A DNA stretch of 41,455 bases from Candidatus Uhrbacteria bacterium (lineage in GTDB: Bacteria; Patescibacteriota; Patescibacteriia; SG8-24). Positions 30,059-37,511 of this stretch are shown here, piece after piece (positions within the stretch are counted from its first letter, which is position 1; each line of letters begins with the position of its first letter). The position numbers were made by a program, and so were the translations under genes. Location: NCBI GenBank assembly GCA_016205965.1, contig JACQSM010000023.1:1-41455 (forward strand), in the 5' to 3' direction. Below the pieces are notes generated by a model that made no database searches, was not told the origin of the DNA, and saw only the letters and a program-made list of their open reading frames with translations.

Positions 30059-30668
30059 GCGCGCCGAAGCCGCCGGTTTTTCGCTGATGGAGCTCCTGGT
30101 CGTCCTGGGGATTTTTTCGACGGTGGTGGTTTCGGCCTCCGACATTTTTTTGTCGGCCAACAAGGCCCAGCGCAAGATCGCGGCCCTCGAGCGGGCCCAG
30201 TCCGATGCCCGTTTCACCCTCGAGGCGGTGACGCGCGAGGTCCGCGGCGGCCGCATCGATTGGCAGTATTATGTCGATAATTCGATTTCTCTGACCGGTC
30301 CGGTCGAGATTTTAGCGCTGCGCGACGGCACCGACGCCCCGATCGTGTTTCATCGGAGCGACGCCGGCAATGCGTCGTATTGCCCGGATGCCGCCAGTAC
30401 GCCGTGCCTGCTCGTGACGCTCGGAACGCCGGGCGTCGACCAGCCGGCCCCGCTGACGCCCAAGGGCGTGACGGCCCAAAACGTTAAGTTTTACGTCGCG
30501 CCGGCCGCCGATCCGTCGTCTTTCAATCCGGCCGCCGGCACCTACGCCTCCAACGGCCAGCCGCGGGTCACGACGGTGCTGGTGCTCAAGTCGACCGAGC
30601 AGCGGGCGATCGAGGGCGCGGTCGTCTACGCCCAGACGACGTCTTCGAGCCGATGGTATCCGCGATGA
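30045..30668 (+). CDS. Pseudopilin, PilW/GspJ-like
   Basis: Minor pilin (207 aa). The leader ends in AAG, followed by FSLMELLVVLGIFSTVVVSA, with Phe1 and Glu5. The next stretch, KAQRKIAALERAQSDARFTL then EAVTREVRGG, is the classic PilW/GspJ helix. A beta-rich domain with two Cys follows (SYCPDAASTPCLLVTLG). It overlaps the preceding gene by 14 nt and the following gene by ATGA, indicating fixed stoichiometry with the other minor pilins. Confidence 0.85.
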   Translation: MTGNKRAEAAGFSLMELLVVLGIFSTVVVSASDIFLSANKAQRKIAALERAQSDARFTLEAVTREVRGGRIDWQYYVDNSISLTGPVEILALRDGTDAPIVFHRSDAGNASYCPDAASTPCLLVTLGTPGVDQPAPLTPKGVTAQNVKFYVAPAADPSSFNPAAGTYASNGQPRVTTVLVLKSTEQRAIEGAVVYAQTTSSSRWYPR

Positions 30669-31489
30669 GTATGGAGATGCGCAATCCGCAATCCGCCTCC
30701 CGTCGATCGGCCGCCTCACCGGGCACGGTCCTGCTTCTCGCCATCCTGGTCATGACGGCCGTGGTGACGACCTCGGTCGGGCTTTCGTCGCTGATCATGA
30801 GCTCGCTGCGGCAGTCGCGCGCCATCGACAGCTCGATCATGGGCTATTATGCCGCCGAATCGGGAGCCGAGGATGCGCTGTACTATGCCCGCAGGCTGGG
30901 TACACTGCCGGCCGACGTGGCGGCGCCGGTCGCGCTCGGCAACGGCGCCGCCTGGACCCGCGACGTCAGCGGCACCGAGCAGGTGATCTTCGCCAACGTG
31001 CCCGAAGATTCGTTCGTGCACCTCGACCTCTTCGATCCCGACAACGAGACGACGGCCCCGTGCATTGCCCGGGTCCAGGTCGATTGGGACCCCGGCAACG
31101 GCGCCGCCCTTCGGACGACCTTGATGCCATGGAGCCCCGGTTCGCCGTTCAACTGGGATCAGAACGCCGTCACTACCAATTACGCCGGCGGCAGCATCTC
31201 GATTCCGCTCGACCAGACCAAGCTTTACGCGTTGCGACTGCGCGCCCTGCATGCTACTTTGACCGACGTCAGCATCACCGCTTACGGTCCGGCGAACTCC
31301 TGCAGTTCCGGCGAAGAGATCAAGCCGCTGCCCGGCCGCGTCTCGATCGACTCCATCGGCGAATTCGGGTCGTCCCGGCAGCGCCTGAACGTGACCCTGC
31401 CGCGGCGCACGCCGCTCTCGGGCGTCTACGATTTCGTCATCTTCAGCGAGTGCTCGCTCGTCAAAGGCGGAACCATCAGCTGCCCTTAG
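30665..31489 (+). CDS. PilX-like minor pilus protein
   Basis: Protein of 274 aa with a PilX-type N-terminus. A basic leader (MSMEMRNPQSASRRSAASPG) precedes TVLLLAILVMTAVVTTSVGL and SSLIMSSLRQSRAID, then GYYAAESGAEDALYYAR, a hallmark of PilX/GspK-like minor pilins (AAESG). There is no canonical Glu5 cleavage site, so processing may differ. The rest is a beta-rich outer domain. The start is set at ATG 30665, overlapping the previous stop. It is the last gene of the cluster and is followed by a REP-like palindrome. Confidence 0.8.
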   Translation: MSMEMRNPQSASRRSAASPGTVLLLAILVMTAVVTTSVGLSSLIMSSLRQSRAIDSSIMGYYAAESGAEDALYYARRLGTLPADVAAPVALGNGAAWTRDVSGTEQVIFANVPEDSFVHLDLFDPDNETTAPCIARVQVDWDPGNGAALRTTLMPWSPGSPFNWDQNAVTTNYAGGSISIPLDQTKLYALRLRALHATLTDVSITAYGPANSCSSGEEIKPLPGRVSIDSIGEFGSSRQRLNVTLPRRTPLSGVYDFVIFSECSLVKGGTISCP

Positions 31490-31497
31490 ATTATTCA

Positions 31498-31552
31498 GGA
31501 GGGCGGCCTTCAGGCCGCCAGCGTCAGACGGGCGGGCTGAAGGCCGCCCTCC
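31498..31552. repeat. REP-like palindrome, family B copy 2
   Basis: GGAGGGCGGCCTTCAGGCCGCC (31498-31519) pairs with GGCGGGCTGAAGGCCGCCCTCC (31531-31552) with one mismatch, around an 11-nt loop. It matches the arms at 3275-3345 with paired A-T to G-C changes. The element ends 6 nt before the ligA ATG. Confidence 0.8.
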
Positions 31553-31558
31553 AAAACC

Positions 31559-33625
31559 ATGACCAAAGCCCAGGCCAAGGAGCGCGTCGCCAAGCTCCGA
31601 CAGGTCATCGATCACCACCGCTATCTCTATCACGTGTTCGACCGCCAGGAGATCTCCGAGGCGGCTCTTGATTCGTTGAAGCATGAGCTCTATCGGCTCG
31701 AGCAGCGATTTCCCGAGCTGATCACGCCCGATTCGCCGACCCAGCGCGTCGGCGGCAAGCCCCTGGAGCAATTTTCGAAGGTCACCCATGCGGCCCCGAT
31801 GCTCTCGATGGAGGACGTTTTTTCGCCCGAAGAACTGGCTGCCTGGCGCGACCGGCTGGCCAACTATCTGGGACGCGAACTCGGCGGTTTTTACGCCGAA
31901 ATAAAGATGGACGGCCTGGCGGTTTCACTGGTCTATCGCGACGGGGTTTTGGCGGGAGGCGCGACCCGCGGCGACGGACGGGTGGGGGAGGACGTGCTGA
32001 TGAATCTTAAAACCATCGAAGCGATCCCTCTGACGTTGCGCGTACCGGAGGAAAAAGAGATCTCCGCATTCCTGAAAGAGTTCGGCGACGGCATCGACGA
32101 GAAAGTCTTTCGCGCCGCCGTCACCGGACACCGGGGCAGAATCGAAGTCCGAGGCGAGGCCTTCATGCGCAAAAAAGTTTTTGACGCCCTGAACCGCGAA
32201 CAAGAGAAGGCCGGATTGCCGCCGTTCGCCAATCCGCGCAACGCCTCGGCCGGCAGCATCCGCCAGCTCGACTCAAGCATCACCCGGGCGCGGCATCTCG
32301 ACTTTTACGGCTATGCGCTGCTCGGCGATTTCGGTCTGTCGACGCATGAGCAGGCGCACGAGGCCATGAAACTTCTGGGGGTGCCGGTGAACCCGTTGAA
32401 CCGCCGCGCCGCCGACCTTGGCGAGGTCGAGAAGTACCACCGGGAGATCGGCCTGAAGCGCCCGCAGCTCGAATATTGGACCGATGGCGCGGTCGTCGTG
32501 GTCAACGACGACAAGCTGTTCGAACGCCTGGGCGTGGTTGGCAAGACGCCGCGCGGCATCGTCGCCTATAAGTTTCCGGCCGAGCAGGCGACGACCGTGG
32601 TCGAAGACGTCCGAGTCCAGGTCGGCCGGACCGGCGTGCTGACGCCGGTGGCCGTCATGCGGCCGGTGTTCGTCGCCGGCACCACCGTGATGCACGCGAC
32701 CTTGCATAACATGGATGAAATCGATCGGCTCGGTTTGAAGATCGGCGACACCGTCATCATCGAAAAGGCCGGCGACGTCATTCCCAAGGTCGTCAAAGTG
32801 CTGGCCGAAGCCCGGACCGGCAAGGAGAAGGCGTTTCACATGCCCAAGAAGTGTCCGGAATGCGGCGCCGCCGTGGTTCGGCGAGCCGGCGAAGTCGCCC
32901 ATGTCTGTCCCAACAAAAATTGCCCGGCCCAGTCGCTCGGCCGCGTCCTTCATGTCGTTTCGCGCGGCGCTTTCGACATGCAGGGGCTGGGCGACAAGAT
33001 CATCGAGCGGTTTCTGGAAGAAGGACTGATCCGCGACGCCGCCGACCTGTTCACCTTGCGCAAAGAAGATATTGCCAAGCTTGAGCGTTTCGGCGATCTC
33101 TCGGCGACGAACGTCATCGACACGATTCATGCGAGGAAATCGTTGCCGCTCTGGCGTTTCATCTACGCCCTCGGCATCCGCCATATCGGCGGCGAGACGG
33201 CCATCGATCTGGCCGACCGTTTTCATGACATCGCCGCGCTCCGCAAAGCGAGCCTCGAAGAATTGACGGCCGTCGATAATGTCGGGCCGGTCATGGCCGA
33301 GAGCCTCCGCGGCTGGTTCGACGATCCCGAGAACGCCGCCTTCGTCGACAAGCTCTTGCGTCATGTTGTGATCGAACGGCCCAAGGCCAAGTCCAAAGGT
33401 CCGCTCTCGGGCCAGAGCTTCGTCCTCACCGGCACGCTTGAAAGCATGTCGCGGGACGAGGCGGCCGACCGCATTCGCGAGCTCGGCGGCAGCGTTTCCG
33501 AAGCGGTCGGCAAGAAGACGAGCTATGTCGTGGTCGGCGCCGATCCGGGCTCGAAATTCGAAAAAGCCAAGAAACTCAAAGTGCCCATCTTGAATGAGAA
33601 GGAGTTTCTGGCTATCGTGAAGTAG
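31559..33625 (+). CDS. ligA: NAD-dependent DNA ligase LigA
   Basis: Essential replication/repair ligase (688 aa) that seals nicks using NAD+. The full domain order is present: Ia (HHRYLYHVFDRQEISEAALD, binds NMN), adenylation domain with catalytic Lys116 in EIKMDGLAVSL (KxDG), GATRGDGRVGEDV and RGEAFMRK, OB fold, a C4 zinc finger (CPECGAAVV then CPNKNCPAQ), helix-hairpin-helix repeats (TAVDNVGPVMAESL) and a C-terminal BRCT domain (GPLSGQSFVLTGTLESMSRD). Length and motifs are typical. There is no Shine-Dalgarno. The palindrome directly upstream separates it from the pilus genes. It is probably co-transcribed with gatC and gatA. Confidence 0.96.
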   Translation: MTKAQAKERVAKLRQVIDHHRYLYHVFDRQEISEAALDSLKHELYRLEQRFPELITPDSPTQRVGGKPLEQFSKVTHAAPMLSMEDVFSPEELAAWRDRLANYLGRELGGFYAEIKMDGLAVSLVYRDGVLAGGATRGDGRVGEDVLMNLKTIEAIPLTLRVPEEKEISAFLKEFGDGIDEKVFRAAVTGHRGRIEVRGEAFMRKKVFDALNREQEKAGLPPFANPRNASAGSIRQLDSSITRARHLDFYGYALLGDFGLSTHEQAHEAMKLLGVPVNPLNRRAADLGEVEKYHREIGLKRPQLEYWTDGAVVVVNDDKLFERLGVVGKTPRGIVAYKFPAEQATTVVEDVRVQVGRTGVLTPVAVMRPVFVAGTTVMHATLHNMDEIDRLGLKIGDTVIIEKAGDVIPKVVKVLAEARTGKEKAFHMPKKCPECGAAVVRRAGEVAHVCPNKNCPAQSLGRVLHVVSRGAFDMQGLGDKIIERFLEEGLIRDAADLFTLRKEDIAKLERFGDLSATNVIDTIHARKSLPLWRFIYALGIRHIGGETAIDLADRFHDIAALRKASLEELTAVDNVGPVMAESLRGWFDDPENAAFVDKLLRHVVIERPKAKSKGPLSGQSFVLTGTLESMSRDEAADRIRELGGSVSEAVGKKTSYVVVGADPGSKFEKAKKLKVPILNEKEFLAIVK

Positions 33626-33629
33626 ATCT

Positions 33630-33920
33630 ATGTCCCTGACTCCGGCAGACATCTCCGGCATCGCCAAACTAGCCCGTTTGGAGCTATCCGAGGACGAGGC
33701 TGAAACCTTCCGGCACCAGCTGTCGTCGATTCTCAAATTCGTCGATAAGCTGGCCGAAGTGAAGACCGACGACGTCGAGCCCATGAGCCATGTCGTCCCG
33801 GTGCACAACGTCTGGCGAACGGATGAGGCCGAGCCGTGTTCGCCGGCGACTCGCGATGCCGTCGTTAAGGCTTTCCCCGATAAGGAAGGCGAGCTGCTCA
33901 AGGTGAAATCGGTGTTTTGA
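33630..33920 (+). CDS. gatC: Glutamyl/aspartyl-tRNA amidotransferase subunit C
   Basis: Small subunit (96 aa) of GatCAB, which amidates misacylated Glu-tRNA(Gln) and Asp-tRNA(Asn). GatC wraps around and stabilises GatA. Family features: ISGIAKLARLELSEDEAETF and ILKFVDKLAEVKTDDVEPMS, followed by the conserved C-terminal DAVVKAFPDKEGELLKV. It starts 4 bp after ligA and ends 2 bp before gatA. Confidence 0.93.
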   Translation: MSLTPADISGIAKLARLELSEDEAETFRHQLSSILKFVDKLAEVKTDDVEPMSHVVPVHNVWRTDEAEPCSPATRDAVVKAFPDKEGELLKVKSVF

Positions 33921-33922
33921 GT

Positions 33923-35386
33923 ATGGAATTGCACGAGCTTTCACTGACCGAAGCGGCCAAAGGGTTGGCGGCCAAGACCTTCTCCTCGCGCGAAATGACC
34001 GAGGCGGTTTTGCGGCGCGCTGCGGCGAAAAATGCCACGACCCATGCGTATGTGCTATTGACCGAAGACGAAGCCCTGCGCCAGGCCGATGAAGCCGACC
34101 ATCGCCGCGCCAGACAAGGAGAGCAATCGCCTCTGGACGGCGTGCCGATCGCGGTCAAAGACAACATTTTGGTCGCCGGCGTACCGGCCACGGCCGGTTC
34201 GAACATCATCAAAGACTACGTCGCGCCCTACGACGCCACGGTGGTGGCGCGGTTGCGCCGAGCCGGTGCCGTCATCGTCGGCAAGACCAACATGGACGAG
34301 TTCGCCATGGGTTCGTCGAGCGAGACCTCCTGCCACGGCGTGACCCGCAACCCCTGGGACGCCGAGAAAATTCCCGGCGGCTCCTCCGGCGGTTCGGCCG
34401 CCGCCGTGGCCGAAGGCTCGGCGATCGCCGCGCTGGGCTCGGACACCGGCGGCTCGATCCGCCAACCGGCGGCCATGTGCGGCGTCGTCGGCCTCAAGCC
34501 GACCTACGGCCGCGTTTCGCGCTACGGCCTGATCGCCATGGCCTCGAGCCTCGACCAGATCGGCCCGATCACCAAGACGGTCGACGATGCCGCCGCCATG
34601 CTCGGCGCCATCGAAGGGCAGGACCCGATGGACTCGACCAGCCTGCCGCTCGCGGCCGAGTCCAAGCTGCCCGAGAAGTTGCCGGCCAAGATCAAAGGCT
34701 TGCGCGTCGGGTTGCCCAAAGAATATTTCGTCGGCGGCATGGAACCGGGCGTGGAAGCCGCGATCAAGGAAGCGATCGAAACCTTGCGCGGCCTCGGCGC
34801 CGATATCAAGGAAATTTCGCTGCCGCACGCCGAGTACGCCCTCGCCGTCTATTACGTGCTCATGCCGTCGGAAGTCAGCGCCAACCTGTCCCGCTTCGAC
34901 GGTATTCGTTACGGCCATCGCGTGGCCGGCGCCAGCCTCGAGGAAACCTATCGCAAGTCGCGCGGCGCCGGTTTCGGCCGCGAGGTGCGCCGCCGCATCA
35001 TGCTCGGCACCTACGCCCTCTCGGCCGGCTACTACGACGCCTATTATCTGAAAGCGCTCAAAGTCCGCAAGCTGATCGCCAACGACTTCGCCCAGGCGTT
35101 CACCGAAGTCGATTGCATCCTGACGCCGACGTCGCCGATTCCGGCCTGGAACCTGGGCGAAAAGGTGGACGATCCGTTGTCGATGTACTTGGCCGACATC
35201 TACACCGTGTCGGTCAACGTCGCCGGCGTGCCGGCGATCAGCCTGCCCTGCGGATTCTCGGCCGGGCTGCCGGTCGGCTTGCAGCTGATCGGCCGCCATT
35301 TCGACGAGAAGACCATTTTGTCCGCGGCCAAAGCCTACGAGGCCGCCGCCGACTGGCGCGCGAAAAATCCATTACCGACAAACTGA
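33923..35386 (+). CDS. gatA: Glutamyl/aspartyl-tRNA amidotransferase subunit A
   Basis: Amidase-signature subunit (487 aa) that hydrolyses glutamine and feeds ammonia to GatB. The Ser-Ser-Lys triad motifs are present: GVPIAVKDNILVAG (catalytic Lys), GGSSGGSAAAVAEGS (Ser) and GSDTGGSIRQPA (nucleophile region). MTPTS-type C-terminal sequences such as CILTPTSPIPAWNLG and SVNVAGVPAISLPCGF are conserved. I use ATG 33923; the TTG at 33917 in the ORF track overlaps the gatC stop. gatB is not adjacent and is not in the window. Presence of GatCA implies an indirect Gln/Asn-tRNA route. Confidence 0.95.
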   Translation: MELHELSLTEAAKGLAAKTFSSREMTEAVLRRAAAKNATTHAYVLLTEDEALRQADEADHRRARQGEQSPLDGVPIAVKDNILVAGVPATAGSNIIKDYVAPYDATVVARLRRAGAVIVGKTNMDEFAMGSSSETSCHGVTRNPWDAEKIPGGSSGGSAAAVAEGSAIAALGSDTGGSIRQPAAMCGVVGLKPTYGRVSRYGLIAMASSLDQIGPITKTVDDAAAMLGAIEGQDPMDSTSLPLAAESKLPEKLPAKIKGLRVGLPKEYFVGGMEPGVEAAIKEAIETLRGLGADIKEISLPHAEYALAVYYVLMPSEVSANLSRFDGIRYGHRVAGASLEETYRKSRGAGFGREVRRRIMLGTYALSAGYYDAYYLKALKVRKLIANDFAQAFTEVDCILTPTSPIPAWNLGEKVDDPLSMYLADIYTVSVNVAGVPAISLPCGFSAGLPVGLQLIGRHFDEKTILSAAKAYEAAADWRAKNPLPTN

Positions 35387-35396
35387 CCGTTTTATT

Positions 35397-35825
35397 ATGG
35401 CCCGCAATGCTCCCGCGAGTCCGAAGAGGATGATTTCTAAAAAAACGTCGTCGAAAAAAAGCCAAGCGGCGGCGCCCAAGTCCGCCCATGGCGCGGGCAC
35501 CGGCAGCCAGCGCCATGACACCGGCGCCGACACGCGTTATACGGGCGAAGTGCTGTTGTCCGGCTGGCGCGACGAAGCCGACAAGCGGGAACTGCTGCAT
35601 CTTGTCCGTCACGTCGGCGAGCAGGCCCGATCGTTGAATCCCGAGCACCGGATCGATCGCATCGAGGATCAGGGCGACGTCGTCAAGGTTTTAACTTCCG
35701 AAAATCAGCTGGCCGCGGCCATCGGCAAAAGACTCGATGACGCCCGCAAAGGCGGCACGCTCGAGATAAACTGGTCGGATCGCGACACGCCGGCGCGCGT
35801 CATCTGGAAGGGTCCGGCGAAGTGA
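35397..35825 (+). CDS. Small basic hypothetical protein (142 aa)
   Basis: A disordered Lys/Ala/Ser-rich N-terminus (KKTSSKKSQAAAPKSAHGAG) is followed by a compact alpha/beta domain from about residue 48 (YTGEVLLSGWRDEADKRELL to the end). The pattern HRIDRIEDQGDVVKVLTSEN followed by QLAAAIGKRLDDARKGGTL resembles the C-terminal half of BCAM0308-type uncharacterised proteins, but the zinc-binding front half of those is absent here. A nucleic-acid-binding role would fit the charge but is unproven. An internal ATG at 35430 is an alternative start. It lies 10 bp after gatA. Confidence 0.6.
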   Translation: MARNAPASPKRMISKKTSSKKSQAAAPKSAHGAGTGSQRHDTGADTRYTGEVLLSGWRDEADKRELLHLVRHVGEQARSLNPEHRIDRIEDQGDVVKVLTSENQLAAAIGKRLDDARKGGTLEINWSDRDTPARVIWKGPAK

Positions 35826-35840
35826 CGTTGCGTCGCGCCG

Positions 35841-35849
35841 TGATACACT
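35841..35849 (+). promoter_or_regulatory. Extended -10 element (TGA TACACT)
   Basis: TGATACACT ends 6 nt before ATG 35856, so the predicted start site coincides with the start codon. No -35 match is visible. Confidence 0.5.
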
Positions 35850-35855
35850 AGTTCC

Positions 35856-36314
35856 ATGACCGTTACCATCGACCTTTTCGGCGCGTTCCAGGCGATTGTC
35901 GTCGTTATTTTCGGCGTCCTCATTTTGGGCATCGTCTTCCTCTTATATAAGAAGGTCCGCGGGTTCTTTCGCGGCCGCGCCTTCGACGCCTTCGACCGCG
36001 AGGAGATGTCCAAGCGCTGGGACGAGATCGAGGCCTTATTGAAAGCGCCGGGCGAGGTCAGCCGCAAGCTCGCCGTGATGGAGGCCGACAAGCTGTTGGA
36101 CTACGCCCTCAAGGCGTTAGCGATGCCCGGCACCACGCTCGGCGAGCGGCTCAAGTTCGCCCAATACAAGTATCCGAAGCTGCGCGAGGTCTGGTGGGCG
36201 CATAAAATCCGCAACCAACTGGCCCATGAGGCGGCGTTCCATCTCGATGCCGCCATGGCCGCCGGCGCGGTGAAAGCTTTTAAACGCGCCCTCGAGGAGC
36301 TCGGCGTGGTCTGA
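35856..36314 (+). CDS. Membrane protein with HEPN-like RNxxxH motif (152 aa)
   Basis: One N-terminal transmembrane helix (AIVVVIFGVLILGIVFLLY, residues 13-31) is followed by a basic stop-transfer (KKVRGFFRGR) and a cytoplasmic all-helical domain. The domain reads KLAVMEADKLLDYALKALAM, GTTLGERLKFAQYKYPKLRE and VWWAHKIRNQLAHEAAFHL. Arg119-Asn120-xxx-His124 (RNQLAH) matches the R-x4-6-H signature of HEPN-fold proteins, many of which are RNases. From memory, close relatives are widespread and unannotated in Patescibacteria. The nuclease idea is an inference from the motif; HEPN-like domains can also be non-catalytic. It has a probable leaderless promoter and lies upstream of lgt. Confidence 0.72.
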   Translation: MTVTIDLFGAFQAIVVVIFGVLILGIVFLLYKKVRGFFRGRAFDAFDREEMSKRWDEIEALLKAPGEVSRKLAVMEADKLLDYALKALAMPGTTLGERLKFAQYKYPKLREVWWAHKIRNQLAHEAAFHLDAAMAAGAVKAFKRALEELGVV

Positions 36315-36331
36315 ACTCCGGCGCCCCCGAC

Positions 36332-37081
36332 ATGATTCCGTATCTCGAAATACACGTCATTCCGGTCGGCCCCGTCAACATCCAGGTGTGGGGTCTTTTC
36401 GTGGCCATCGGCATCGCGGCCGCCTTGCGGCTCGGCGTCGGCGAATGCCGCCGGCTGAAGCTCGATGTCGACGCGTTCTTGGATCTGGCGCTTTGGTCGC
36501 TGCTCGGCGCTTTCGCCGGCGCCAGGCTGGCGCACGCCTTGGCTTATGATCCGGCCGTCTTTGCCGCCGACCCCTTCGAACTGCTGCGCGTCTGGCACGG
36601 AGGATTTTCGAGCATCGGCGGATTTATCGGCGGCGTCGGCGCCGGAATCTTCTACGCCCGCCGTCGCAAACTCGACGTTCGCGCCTACGCCAATGTCGCC
36701 GCTTTCATTCTGCCGCTCGGTTACGGCATCGGCCGGATCGGCTGCTTCCTGATTCACGATCATCCCGGGACGCTCTCGCATTCGCTGCTGGCCGTGCGGT
36801 ATCCGGACGGACCGCGCCTTGACCACGGCCTGCTGCTGTCGCTGCTGGGCTTCGCCATCTTCGGCGCTTTCCTGGCGTTGCGAAAATATCGTCCCGGAGT
36901 TTTTTTTCCGGCCGCCTTCATCGCGATGTATGCTCCGGTCAGGTTCCTGCTCGATTTTTATCGGGTAGGGGACGCCAGATACTGGGGATTGACGCCGGCG
37001 CAGATTTTTTGCGCGGCCGCGATCATAACTTTGCCATTCATCAGAAAAAAATATGTCTCTGCTCCGCTTCCGCGACTCTAA
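36332..37081 (+). CDS. lgt: Prolipoprotein diacylglyceryl transferase
   Basis: Polytopic enzyme (249 aa) that transfers diacylglycerol from phosphatidylglycerol to the lipobox Cys of prolipoproteins. About seven helices and conserved loops are seen: VWGLFVAIGIAAALRLG, LLGAFAGARLAHAL, WHGGFSSIGGFIGGVGAG, the signature PLGYGIGRIGCFLIHDH and YAPVRFLLDFYRVGDARYWG near the end. The Arg in GRIGCF and the HGG loop correspond to active-site features. It is shorter than E. coli Lgt (291), as in many monoderms. It overlaps the following DoxX-like gene by 29 nt. Confidence 0.9.
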   Translation: MIPYLEIHVIPVGPVNIQVWGLFVAIGIAAALRLGVGECRRLKLDVDAFLDLALWSLLGAFAGARLAHALAYDPAVFAADPFELLRVWHGGFSSIGGFIGGVGAGIFYARRRKLDVRAYANVAAFILPLGYGIGRIGCFLIHDHPGTLSHSLLAVRYPDGPRLDHGLLLSLLGFAIFGAFLALRKYRPGVFFPAAFIAMYAPVRFLLDFYRVGDARYWGLTPAQIFCAAAIITLPFIRKKYVSAPLPRL

Positions 37082-37511
37082 GACGTTGGTCATCCTGCGC
37101 CTGGCCGTCGGCAGCCTGTTCCTCGGCTTCGGCATAGAAAAGCTGATCCGGCCCGAGGCCTGGTACGGCTGGGTGCCGTCCTGGTTCACGCCGCTCTTGC
37201 CGGTCAGCCTGGCGACCTTCATGTTCTTGAACGGTCTGTTCGAGATCGCCCTCGGCGCCGCCTTGCTCCTCGGCAGGTTCACCCGCTTGGCCGCCGCCGC
37301 TGCCGGCCTGTTCCTCTTCGGCATCATCCTGTCGATCGGCGCCAACGACGTCATCTTCCGCGACAGCGTCATCATGGGCGCCTGTTTGGCGATCATCGCC
37401 GAGGCCAACGGCACGGCCAAGAAGCCGCTTTCGGCGCCGGCGCTGCGCCGCCTGGCCATGGCCTACGCGTTGTTCGTGCTGGTGCTCGGTGTGTTGTATG
37501 TCCGCGGCTAG
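37053..37511 (+). CDS. DoxX-like membrane protein
   Basis: Four-helix membrane protein (152 aa) of DoxX-like type. Hydrophobic segments: ILRLAVGSLFLGFGIEKLI, LATFMFLNGLFEIALGAALLL, LAAAAAGLFLFGIILSIG and LAMAYALFVLVLGVLYV. The helix 1 pattern GIEKL and FEIALGAALLLGRFTRLAA are typical of the family. Its role is unclear; relatives are linked to thiosulfate oxidation or redox stress. It starts inside lgt (29-nt overlap) and itself overlaps the next gene by 14 nt, so the three membrane genes are tightly coupled. Confidence 0.75.
   Translation: MSLLRFRDSKTLVILRLAVGSLFLGFGIEKLIRPEAWYGWVPSWFTPLLPVSLATFMFLNGLFEIALGAALLLGRFTRLAAAAAGLFLFGIILSIGANDVIFRDSVIMGACLAIIAEANGTAKKPLSAPALRRLAMAYALFVLVLGVLYVRG

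Noticed and set aside
30680-30700. Short direct repeat GCAATCC-GCAATCC in the PilX leader
   Set aside because: It is only two copies in coding sequence and no other copy was noticed. It is most likely chance.
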